Source: Vermamoeba vermiformis (Eukaryota > Tubulinea > Echinamoebida). Taken from it: a stretch of DNA of 64,000 bases. The notes below the pieces were generated by a model that was not told where the DNA came from, made no database searches, and saw only the letters and a program-made list of their open reading frames with translations. Below are positions 23,686 to 34,353 of this stretch, one piece after another. A program made the position numbers and the translations under genes. The number at the start of each line of letters is the position of its first letter. Position 1 is the stretch's first letter. Location: NCBI GenBank assembly GCA_045837725.1, contig JBEWZL010000270.1, positions 1 to 64,000 of the forward strand, read 5' to 3'.

Positions 23686-26557
23686 TTATGTTGCTTTTTG
23701 TGACTCGTTACTCCTTTTTTTGTGTTTGGTCTTATCTGCACATACTAAAAGCGTTGACTTCTCATTGAATGCTTGCAATTTGATTGACTCCTCAACATTA
23801 GCAGCTGGGACCTGCAGACCGAGCACCTTGATCTCCAAAGCAGTTAACGTTACCAGTTCAACTTGTGATGGGGGCTGAGTACCAATGGCTCTAAGTGACT
23901 CATACTTGGAAAAATGGAGAGGAATCACTGTGTTTGGAGTCATCAAGATAATTGGACTTTCCTGTCCTTCTGAAGTATTGTTGAAAGCATGAACTTTGTT
24001 CCAAACTTCACTTGAGAAACCTCTTGCATAGGCAACCTGTTGTAGTTAAAATAAGTAAGTTTTTTGAATCATACTAGGCTTACCCTTATCCACACAAAGT
24101 CACTCCCCTGCCTTTGATGCAATTGTGCTTGATAGTACAGCTGAGTCCACTTCTCAAACTTGTTTGCAGCCCCAGAACAAAAGTTGAGTGGTTGCAAAAT
24201 TGGCAATACCTCTTCCAAAAACTTTTTCCAGGATACAGCTTTGTTGTAGTGCTTACATTGATATACCAGGAATCCTGCATGTTTGTTATTTGCAACCAAA
24301 GGCAGGACACCATCTGGGCGTAATATTTTTGTGGGAATTAAAAGAGTGTCCAAATGTTGATTGTTGAAGAATTGCTGTAAAGCATCACAATCATCTGCAA
24401 CATTGAGTTCAGAGAACAATTTTGCCTGTCGACTTGGACCAAGTGTAAACGTTGATGCTTTTGTATGTTGAGGCAAAAATGGTGGTGAAAACAATGCACT
24501 GATGGCAGCATTATTTTCTGCATAATATTGGAGAATGTATGCTGTCAAATAGTGGCCAAGATTTCCTTCTGCCCAAGGTTGCTGTGCACTCAGAAACATC
24601 TGTTATCAATAGTTAGCTAAACACAACAGCTACACTGAAATACCTTAAGCAAAGTTTCCAGAGAAATTGATCGAATATAATCTCTGACATATGGATCAAC
24701 TGGAGTTGTAATTTGTTTGGGCTGCACTGGTTTCTCCAAGTCAAGCACAACGGGAAGCATAACCAGACCATCTTTCACAACAGTTTCAACATCAGTTGTC
24801 TGAATCTCCACTACATCAGCACCCAAACAAACATCTAGCATGAACTTTCGTAATATCTATATATATTAGCCTAGTCTGCAGTTAGGAATTAGTTGACTTT
24901 TACTGCTTTGGATTCTGCCTGGTTGAAGGCTCTGGCAACATAATTTTCGGCTGCTTCCTTTGCATATTGATCTGCTTTCTTTAAAATTGCCTCCACTAAT
25001 GTTTTTAGATCTGTTTCTGGCATTGAGTCAGGTCTCTGTTGAATGGATGTAAGCAAAATCTTTCACAAGAGAAGCACTTCAACTTACAATGTTCTGCAGG
25101 GGTGAAAACAAATAAAGTGCTCTTGAAGAAAGATTTTTGATTGTCTTTGCTTTTCGTTTAAGTATTGGCCCCACCTTGTTGCCAAAAGCTGTGCACATTA
25201 ACGTCTCAAATCTTGCTTGCCTTTGAGCACCATCTTCACTGTGCAAAAAATGGACAATTTTTAACCTTTCTCGAGAAAAATCTTCAGCTTCATGAAACAG
25301 AGCAGCAGAATACACTGTTGTTGCACTGATTTGCTGCAACCAATGTTAAACACTAAAAAACTTGGTGTCAACTTACAGCAATCCTGTGAGTTGCAACAAA
25401 ATCTTCCATTACAAGGTTAAGCAAGTAGAGCAATGAAGTTTTCTTTTTGTGTGTCAATTCATTCTTTTCACGCTCCTGCTTCAATTGCGCAAGCTGATAT
25501 TGCATGATTAATAAACTGTAAGTAAGTGTATGAGGAACATACTCTAAAAGGTCCATCAATTCCCTTGCCAATGCGAATAAATTGACCCTGACATTCCTTT
25601 CCTAGTCGATGAACTTCATCATAGAAGAAGGCATGGATGTTAAAATGTTTGGCCACTTTTATCATTGCCTGGCAGAATTCATCAAATTTCCCATCATCTC
25701 TTGTATAGTGCTCTAAATTAAGAGTGTACATTTTCTCAATGTCCATACTGCCACCATTTATCATTGCACGCACCAAGGCTTCTGATTTGGAGTCCTCCTT
25801 AATTGCACCTTTGAGACATTATATTAGTCCACCCAAGTGTTGCAATAATTTACCTTTTTGTAGAAAAATGCCAGCGAATTGCAAGAATGTCAATGGGATC
25901 AACTTCACTACTCGCATTGCCAGCTCCAAATATCTTTCTTCAGCTTGAATGTCAAGGACAGTCCTCTCGGCCAAAACTTGAGGCGATGGGTACAAATCAT
26001 TGATTGCTTTCACAGCTTTAGGAATGAGCGCACCATGAACCCTATTGAAAATGATTGGGATGCAGCCATTGTTCCGACTCAAAGCGAGTCCAAGGTGGGT
26101 CTTGCCAGAACCACTTGCTAGAAACATTCCAGTCAGGTACGAACAAAAATAAAGGTTTAATCGATTATTGATCACTTACTTTGTACGACATTGATTAGAA
26201 ATGCTTCTTGCGTTGGCCGAGAAATCGATTCTGTCACAAGCTGCTATCGTTGTACAATTTACTTTGTGTAATGTCGTCAAAGTAATATGGTCGCCAAGTA
26301 GCTCCATCACTCGACAAGGGAAGCGGTGCTTGGAGCAGAGGGTGGATCCGCAGTCGCTGCAGCTCGAGATCTGACGAATCAGCAATGGCTTGGTTGATGC
26401 AGCGAATGTGGTTATCGATCGAAGCATTGATGGCCCGAGGAATTTCAAGGAACTCTAATTAAGGTGTAAGACAGTAATTGAAGCTATCGAGAGACTTACC
26501 ACGAACAGATTGCAAATCTGGATCGATTGCGTTAATACTTCGCGCGCTTAATAACAT
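23686..26557 (-). CDS. Crinkler-like protein: P-loop NTPase plus REase-type nuclease domain
   Basis: The start is ATG at 26557. After two exons a P-loop appears, GSGKTHLGLAL (about 26110), the Walker A of the STAND/AAA-like NTPase of Crinkler (CRN/CR) proteins. A Walker-B-like FFYDEVHRL follows (about 25620), then a helical region over four exons. A C-terminal nuclease-like domain carries ILRPDGVLPL and LVYQCKHYNK (about 24330-24250), matching the D...QxK core of REase-superfamily (PD-(D/E)xK) domains in CR proteins. The stop is at 23686-23688. In other eukaryotes such proteins are effectors or act in conflict between cells or with selfish DNA; their role here is unknown. The exon 2 to 3 join near 26225-26280 shows a frame mismatch I could not resolve, so a frameshift or missed splice is possible. 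Confidence 0.8.
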
Positions 26558-27201
26558 AATATACCTGCTCCTTCAAGAGTATAAAAACGTCGCTGGGATA
26601 CGGACCACGTATTTAATCTGCCAGTGTCAGGTAAGTTAAGCTTAAAATAATTTCTTTTTACCTAGCAGGACTAGATATCTTCGGTTTACTAAGACGGCTC
26701 GGTGCTAAATAAAGTCACTATGGTTAGAATAATAATTAAATATTAATAACTGAAAGCACGAAACTCCACACACAAATTAATTTTTTTGAATCCGCTGGAT
26801 TAGGCATTAAAAATAATTATGTCGATTAGACCAACCTAGCTAATTATTGCTTACTTCGTAGTAGGTTTTTTTGCCGGATGCGAGTCGATTTAAGCTTCGC
26901 AGCCCGCAATAGGGGTGCTATAACTCGTAGCATGATTTGTTTGAACCTAGGCTAGTGTGGTTTGGAAAATAAATAATTAGAGCACTTTAGTGTTCCCATT
27001 TGTTTTTGCTTTTGGAATAAGCGCGAAAAAAACAAAATTTGCACTGCCGTATTTTTCCGTAAAATCTTGGCAAACTTTTGCCATCAGTTGGAGCTCAGTT
27101 GCTAGCCAATTCGTGCTCAATGACAGACTCGTCAACGTGCAAGTTCTGATTAGTCCGTGTAACTCTGGGTGTTGAGTTTCGAGTCTTTTAGGTCTATCTA
27201 T
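26558..27201. other. Intergenic region between Crinkler-like gene promoter and alsin-like gene 3' end
   Basis: AT-rich DNA with no convincing coding exon. It should hold the promoter of the Crinkler-like gene on the left side, since that gene starts at 26557 on the minus strand. It also holds the 3' flank of the alsin-like gene, which ends at 27202. Confidence 0.5.
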
Positions 27202-30200
27202 TTACAACTTTTTGACACGATATTCGACTTCAAAGTACTGACTCCAATTGTAGGTCACGAGATGAACCAGCGCACCTTGCAGTGTTTTTGTGATCATCCC
27301 TTCCTCGCCGTGCGACATATCTTCTGTCAAGAAATCACCTACGAATTGAAATCAATCAGCACCCAAGTTGTTTTGAAAGCAGTAATGCCGTCGTCGTACC
27401 CATCATGTAACATTCGGTGTACAGGTTTGGAACATTAGCGCGAATGATCACGTAAAGCAGGACGGGATAGAGCTCATCGAGTGCCCTATTAACGAAGCCC
27501 TCGGTTAATAAGGTCGAGTCACTAACTCCAAGTCACTTACTCTAACTTGTGCTTGCCACCAGTGTAGATTTCAACGGCAGAATAAATAGCGATCCACGCC
27601 TGCTTCAATATTTTGATCTTTTGCATGGGACTGTGCTGCTTGACAATCTCTTGCACTGACCTAATTGCCTCAGCGTAAGGCTTGGCTGCCTTGTTTGACC
27701 GACGCAAACTTGACTCGGACCGCGACGGACTCAGCACCACTGGTGATACAGCACCGTCAGGGCGAGCTGTGGGCGGAGAAGTGCTCGGTGACATTGGATC
27801 TGGTGCAGGTACGACTGGATCTATGTTAGTGTTGTTGTTCTGTGCTCCAGTGCGTGGTGTTGCCGGTGTGTTTGAACTGTTCAACAACCAAAACCGCGGA
27901 TCTGCTTCGACCACCCGGAACAACTCTTCGTCCGACAAGTTCTTGAAAATCCTCAACTTCTTTTCGTACTTGGCGTTCTCTTTTTTCAGCTGATTGGAAG
28001 AGTTAGCACGTGTAAACAGGCAATAACAAGTCTCTAAAGTGTCCTACCTTTAAATCATACAAGGGATAGAATATATAATACACTCGCTTGAACAGCGCCA
28101 AATCGATATCACGCGATATTTTATCGAGCTGCGAATCTTTGAACTTCTTCGTCTCGTTGAAATAATCGACAATCACTTGATTCAAGTGCGCTAGAAGACA
28201 GAAGAGTTAGTTCGTTGCCCAAGAGTATTAAAATAACGTACTCTGATATCGTTTAATGTCCATGACAAGCTTGCTGAGCAATACCTCGCCCATGGCTTTC
28301 ACATTCACGCGAGACTGCATGCGCATTAGATCGGGCAAGAATGACCCTGCCTCGAGAATGTGAATGAACTCGTGAATCAACGTTGACAAGCTGTGATCAG
28401 CAGTGCTGTCACGTCAAGGTTAGAAATGCTAGTAGCGGGGATCACAAGAACTTACGGTTCGAAAAGACTGCTAATTTCATCGGCAAACGTTTTGTCTTGC
28501 ATCCACTTGTCATTGTCAAAGTTCTAGAGCTCAATTAGAACGTGAGTTGTAATTGCACATTAAACCTACCCTGTCCAAAAAGAATGAAAGCCACTCGGCG
28601 CCGTTAGTCAATTCATCACCAAGTGTTGCAGGTGATTTGAACTCGTATTCCTTTGCTCGGGGTGCGGTGTTGCCACGCACAACTGACGCTCCATTCAGCA
28701 CTGTTATCTTCATTGGGTCGTTAGGAATGAAATTTCCACGCGTCACGAAGCAATCACCAGGGCCGTGAAGCTCGCCGGGGTATTGCGGGTCTTTGTTTTG
28801 ATTGTTGTTTGGTGCATTTTCGTCAATCATATGGAACCAACCTTTGAAAAAACAAGGCTCTAGCCTGTTATCTAAGTGCTTGTGTTCCGAGGCAAAGTAA
28901 AAATTGTGATAGTAGTAGAAGTAACCACGACCAGTTGGCTTGTCATTGCCCCATTCACCTTCGTAATAGTCGCCGTTGGCATAAAGGTAAATGCCGCTCT
29001 TGTTTTTCTAATAGCACAGTTAGAATATACAAGACAACAATCCAGTCGATGTGTTCGTACCATGTTGTTGGCAAACAGACCAATGTAACGATCACCGCTG
29101 TCAAACACTTGCACGCCCAATCCGTCCATCTGAATAAGATAAATTAGTACACGTAGGTGTTGTACATTACGCGCATACTTTGTCGTCTTTCCAGCGGCCA
29201 GTGTATTTGTAACCGTTTGCAATGAACGTGCCAAATCCGTCACGCTTGCCGTCTTTCCACTCGCCATTGTAAAGTTCACCTGTCATCTGGTACTCTTGCT
29301 TTCCTTTGCCCGCTACAAATAGAGTTAAATTACATCACCAAATGTAACTCAGCCAACTTACACTTCAGGCCACTTCGCCACGTGCCAATATAGAACGTCT
29401 TCGTCACGGAATCAAAATAACCACCGCGCCCGTGCTAAATAGCATTTTGTTAGCAAAAAATTAGCACTTGGTATTAATAAACTTACGGGCTGATTTTTGG
29501 ACCAATCACCTTCGAAGATGGAGCCCGATGGGTACTGCATTCTACCAGAGCCCTCCATCTCGTATTGTGACCACTCGCCTTCGTACACGCAGTCTGGGTA
29601 CGTGTGGTGCGTGGTCGCAAACTTGTATTTAGCATAGCGAGTTCTGTTCTCTTGGATCATCTCGAGCTGACTTGCAGATAACGTGGCGTCGATGCTAGCT
29701 CCACGAGGGCTTGTTTGTGTTGAACCAGTGCTAACAAGCGTTGGTGTCACGTGACTAGCTATTGTCATATTTGCGGCAGAAGATGACTTCAAATTAGTTG
29801 AAGATTGTTTCTTATTGGATAACGAGGGACTGGCTACTGGTGGCTGTGGTGATAACAGTAACGATGCACCCGTGAGCTTGTCATTCGATTGCGTGAGTTT
29901 GTTTAACGCGGCCTGGTGAGATTAGTTTGGAGTCAGAATAGTGGATGTAAATACTAACCGCAAACTGGAAGTCAACTCGTTTGTTCTTGCTGGGCTTCAC
30001 CAAGTTGTTGATTGTCTTATTGAGTATCATAATCGCCTTTGACTTGGCGACAGGGTCCATGCAAATCACTTGCAACCGTTGTTCAGGAGTGCGTATGACG
30101 AACATATTGTTATCTGTTAGCTCATTGTTAGCACGTGTCGCATGGTTCATTAACGAACTTACTCGTGCTTTCTTCCTCAAACACCCAAATAGTGTTCAAG

Positions 30201-33200
30201 TCCAATACTCGAATGACAGTGTTGGGGTTAATACTCGGGTGGAGTGGCACGTCCAACGGGAATCTAGCGATAACGAGACTGTCGTTGAAAAGCAACACCG
30301 CGTGACTGTCGGTGGACGAGTCACCAATGATGTGGAAGAACTTGGTCAAATTCTCAATGAACCGCCGTTCGTACGTCACAATGCACTGTAGGAGGTTGTT
30401 AGTTGTCAAAAACTAGGCGCATAAGCTTACCTCTAGAGCTGGGAATTTCATCCAAAAAGCTTTTGTTAATGCAGCTTCGGCACGCTTTTCTTTGGTGTAA
30501 TCTTTCAAGTCTTTAAGCGCGTTGAAAAACAAATTGGTTTGTTCGAAATCTGGGTGCTTGTTCGGCGTTGTGGCAACGATTTGCTGCATAGGCATTAGCA
30601 CCGTAAATAGTAACATACTCGGAAAATCTCGTACCTTAAAGATCTTTTTGTATTGGCTGATCGTTGTGAAAGGCAGTTGCAATAACGATTCCAAATCCGT
30701 CGCCACAAATCGCGTGTTCTCGGCACGCAGTTTAGTAGAACAATTTTGCAAGAACTTGTCCACGGCCGCATTGTTTTTTAGCTTGCCGAGTGTGTTGGCT
30801 GCAATCGAGTTTGTATGCGAAGTGCAGTATCGATAGTAACAATCGATCAGCAACTACAAGACCGTCAGCTATTGTAATATTCAAAAGAGCTGATCGGGCA
30901 CTTACAGATTTGTTACAGATCTCGCCAATTTTGATGTTTTCATTCAAGGAATGCGCGCGCAACAGAGCACTGGTGATTTGTTGAGCCAATATACGAGTGA
31001 GCGCTGCTAGTTGCGTCCAAGGGCCAAACAACTGCGTCACAGCACCAGCTGAGTTGATGAGATTCGGTGGACATTCTTTGTTCGTGATCGGATCCAAGAA
31101 GTATCCTGACACCACGTGCAACGCAGCTAGGTAGTCTTGCTCCGTCTAGATCCAAGTTAGAGACTTTTCCTCGTAACCTCCACGACGTACCTCGAGTAAA
31201 TCACGCACGTATTTGCTTCTGAACTCGCCCTTGGTCGGATAATTCACAATCAGCGTGTGTTCAAAGCCACAATACAGTCGTCGAATCAATTTGGGTCTGA
31301 AGTCCTCAATCAACACTGGTATGACTTGTTTCACAGTGTCCAGCACACCGAGCTGTCCTTCATTGCCTTTGCCCCAAACCCAAAGACCCTTATCTGAAAC
31401 GATGCATTAGTCAATGTGATGCTAGTCATTGTTCTACGTACCGCACAAAGCTGTCGAATGATAAGCGCCGCATGCTATCTTAGTGACAGCGACGAGCTGA
31501 ACGATTTTGTGCGGTATAGCTGTGTTCTTTAAATCACCTAGGCCAAGCTAATGGTGATAATTATTAGCGATGAAATAGTCGCGACTAGTAAGACCACTTA
31601 CTTGACCATATGAATTGCTTCCAAATGAGTACACTTCACCAATATCACTTAATAACAGTGAGTGCTCGGCACCTGCGAGTGTTATTAAAATGGTGGTGTG
31701 TATGGCAAAAAATATGATTCAAAAAATGTTCGAAAATCACGCGAACATTCGATGCCACCACCCAAGTTTGGGCATAGTCTAAATATCATTCATTTCAGCA
31801 CTAGAATTTTGTTACTCAACAAGTGTAGAAAACATTTCACGAGCTTTGTACGATGGATCCGGGTTTGAATAACAACCAAAATATGCCCGTGGCGGCATGG
31901 AGACCCAAAGTAGATATTAGCGAGACTGGAGATAATTTAATATGTCTCTTGGTAGAGCTACCTGGCGTGCGAAAAGAGGACGTGCAAATAGATTTGGAAG
32001 ATCGAGTATTGACCATCCGCGGAGAAAGGCGCGTCGAGAAGAAATTTGAAGATGAAACGTGGCACCGCAGAGAAATATCGCGCGGAACATTTATGCGCGC
32101 ATTCAATGTCGGCAATATTCCTGAGGATCAGATCCAAGCCGAAATGAAAGACGGCATTTTGGAAATTAAATTCCCCAAAGTTCAAGAACAGCCTAGACCT
32201 CAAGGCAATCGCGTTGAAATCCAGACAGACTCCGCTTAAGCACTTTAAAATATCTAAGATCATATTTGTAGTGGGTTTGAAAATAAAAGATTTTTAAGGC
32301 TCGATCGAAGTCGATCCGCACTCGTGTGCAGTTAAATTGTTTGTAAATAGTTGTAATACTACTATTATGACTTACCACATGCGACTTGAATGACATTTAC
32401 AGCAGTTGGTAAAGGTATGCGAACCACTTCGTGCCGATCGATAATGTCTGCCAAGCCCAACTGACCTTCTGAGTCTAAATATGGATATAAATACTCACGT
32501 ATATACTTATGACTAGACTATATATAATGTCTTACTTCTGCCTGTTGCAAATACAGCGGTGTATCCATCATTTTCATCGGCTAATATCAATGTGTGACTC
32601 GCACCACATGCAATTTGCTTCACTTTGCAATTCTCGAGTCCTTTCACCAGCGTTGGTCTGTTCACTGATTTGTCTTCTGTCGTCGCTTTGAATCCGCATT
32701 GACCGTCTGTGTTATCACCCCACAAATACGCAATGCCATCAACTATTAATACGAGTCAGGCACCTGAAGCACAGTATCATATTCATTTCTGTACCTGTGA
32801 CAGCTGCTGAATGATTGTTTCCGCATGCCACATAAGCAATAGGCTTGGCGTGTGGGAATGGAATGCTCATTGGCGAGGCACATCGAAACTCAGATGATCC
32901 TAATATTGTAACAATCTCTATTACTACTCGGACGTTATGTACGATGTCGCGGTCTATTACGCACCAGTTCCAATTTGTCCGTTCTTGTTCTTGCCAAATC
33001 CCCAGACCACGCCTTCACGCGTCAAACACACAGTGTGATACGAGCCGCACGCTACTTGCACGATGAAGTGTTTCAACAACAACATGACTGGTTGGGGCTG
33101 TTGTCGCACTTGTGCATCGTTGTGGCCCAGCTGAGAGGCAGACAGGTTAGTCAAAAGCAGCGCAGAAAGTTGTTCGCAAAAGTATACTAACCTGACCATA

Positions 33201-33932
33201 TTCATTCAAGCCCCATGTCAAACACTCACCAGCAACTAAAATAAGGAATAAATGAGTAAGCCATAATAAATTAAGTCTTTTGTACGACGCGTACTGTTAC
33301 TGCAGGCAATGTGGCCCGTGCCAAAAGCAACGTAGAGCGGCTTTTTGTTGTCGAGCTCAGACATGAAGCGGGGGATCTATATTAAAACATTATTAGCACG
33401 TTGGAAGTGTGTCAAACCAACGATACGATTTTGTCACCGGATCAGTTTCGGTTTCTAATTGTTCCACCGCTTCACAACTGTTAAATTACTTTTAAACTTA
33501 CTCTATCAAACGCTAGTGCAGGCAAAAATAGCCGTTTAAATTCATCGCTGCCCCAAATATAAACTCCTTGGACTAATTTTTCGCTATTCTCTCTACAATT
33601 TAAGAAAATATTAATATAGGTGCCTAAGCATTAATCATAAAATATTATAACACAATTATCGATATTTCATATTTTTTACTCGTGCTCAACGCAAATTGAA
33701 ATATTTATAAATTTAATTGATAAAACTTTCATTTATTATCAAAGAGGGACTTACGCTTGTTTCTTTTTTGCTGCATAACGTGCCAATAATTCAGGAGGCA
33801 AGGATTTTGAGCTTTGGAAGCCTCCTAATTGAGAAATATGTAAGACGTCAACCAGATCGGATCACGTATCACCAAAAAATCTATTTCAATTGAAAAATAA
33901 TATTTACCTTCACCTCCACCCTTGCCATACAT
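27202..33932 (-). CDS. Alsin (ALS2)-like Rab/Rho exchange factor: RCC1 repeats, DH-PH, MORN repeats, VPS9
   Basis: The start is ATG at 33932 (MYGKGGGE) and the stop at 27202-27204; about 25 exons give roughly 1,500 residues. The order matches animal alsin: RCC1-like propeller repeats with ACGxxHT(L/V) signatures (about 33840-31150), a DH-like helical region (31140-30470), a PH-like region (30400-29890), MORN repeats with YEGEW and GDYYEGEWGNDKPTGRG forms (29620-28880), a linker, and a C-terminal VPS9 domain (28400-27202) with LDELYPVLLYVIIRANVPNL near 27490. VPS9 activates Rab5-type GTPases on endosomes; DH-PH acts on Rho GTPases, though the alsin DH is often weak. A Ser/Pro/Thr-rich insert (about 27830-27690) interrupts VPS9. 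One intron, 31673-32375, is far larger than the rest and holds a separate gene on the plus strand. Confidence 0.88.
31718..31790 (+). promoter_or_regulatory. Heat-shock element and TATA-like box of the nested Hsp20 gene
   Basis: GAACATTC at 31743-31750 is a perfect GAAnnTTC pair. TTCGAA at 31729-31734 and TTC at 31718 add further HSE half-sites. AAATATCAT at 31781 is a possible TATA-like box about 70 bp before the ATG. This is the normal layout for an HSF1-type heat-inducible promoter, here placed inside another gene's intron. Confidence 0.6.
31853..32239 (+). CDS. Small heat-shock protein (Hsp20/alpha-crystallin family), intronless, nested in an alsin-like intron
   Basis: A single 128-residue ORF from ATG 31853 to TAA 32237. 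The alpha-crystallin domain spans residues about 18-110: DISETGDNLICLLVELPGV, then VRKEDVQIDLEDRVLTIRGER, and the C-terminal landmark DGILEIKFPK (the DGxLxIxxPK motif). The N-terminal arm is short and the tail lacks a classic IXI motif. Small Hsps are ATP-independent chaperones that hold unfolding proteins as oligomers. The whole gene lies within intron 31673-32375 of the alsin-like gene, on the opposite strand. It lacks introns, unlike almost all its neighbours, which is common for heat-shock genes because splicing fails during stress. Confidence 0.95.
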   Translation: MDPGLNNNQNMPVAAWRPKVDISETGDNLICLLVELPGVRKEDVQIDLEDRVLTIRGERRVEKKFEDETWHRREISRGTFMRAFNVGNIPEDQIQAEMKDGILEIKFPKVQEQPRPQGNRVEIQTDSA

Positions 33933-34353
33933 TATTATATTTTTGTATTATTATCTGCTGAAAAACGGAATAAATTATTGCTGCTTTCTTATGCTCGCTC
34001 CAGATGACACGCTAGTAAGAGCAACATATTATTAGATATTAATAGCGCCACGAATGGTATATATTTTCTCTATTTGTCTATTTAAGTGACTTAACAAATA
34101 AGCGCCTTCCGAAAATACAAAAATGGACAAACAGAGTCCTTAGAAAACGTTTATTTTGTACAATTACAATCTGAACAACCTTTCTACAATATGATAGATA
34201 TAGAGATTCGCCAATCCAAAATTGCGAGGAGTTTTGGCCGATCAAGATTCGCTCGCTGACGATCCATGCGGCAATCCTCTATTTACATTCGAATAAATTA
34301 CCATTAAATAATTGTGCACGCAACGTGCGCCTCAAAAAAGCAAGCAAAGAAGC
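33933..34353. other. Intergenic: alsin-like promoter and Q/P-rich gene 3' end
   Basis: AT-rich, with no coding exon seen. Both flanking genes are on the minus strand, so this holds the upstream region of the alsin-like gene and the 3' UTR of the Q/P-rich gene. Confidence 0.5.

Noticed and set aside
27169-27438. Plus-strand frame containing CDHPFLAVRHIF, like the serpin C-terminal signature
   Set aside because: The opposite strand carries the last exons of the VPS9 domain with proper splice sites; the serpin-like string is a chance antisense match.
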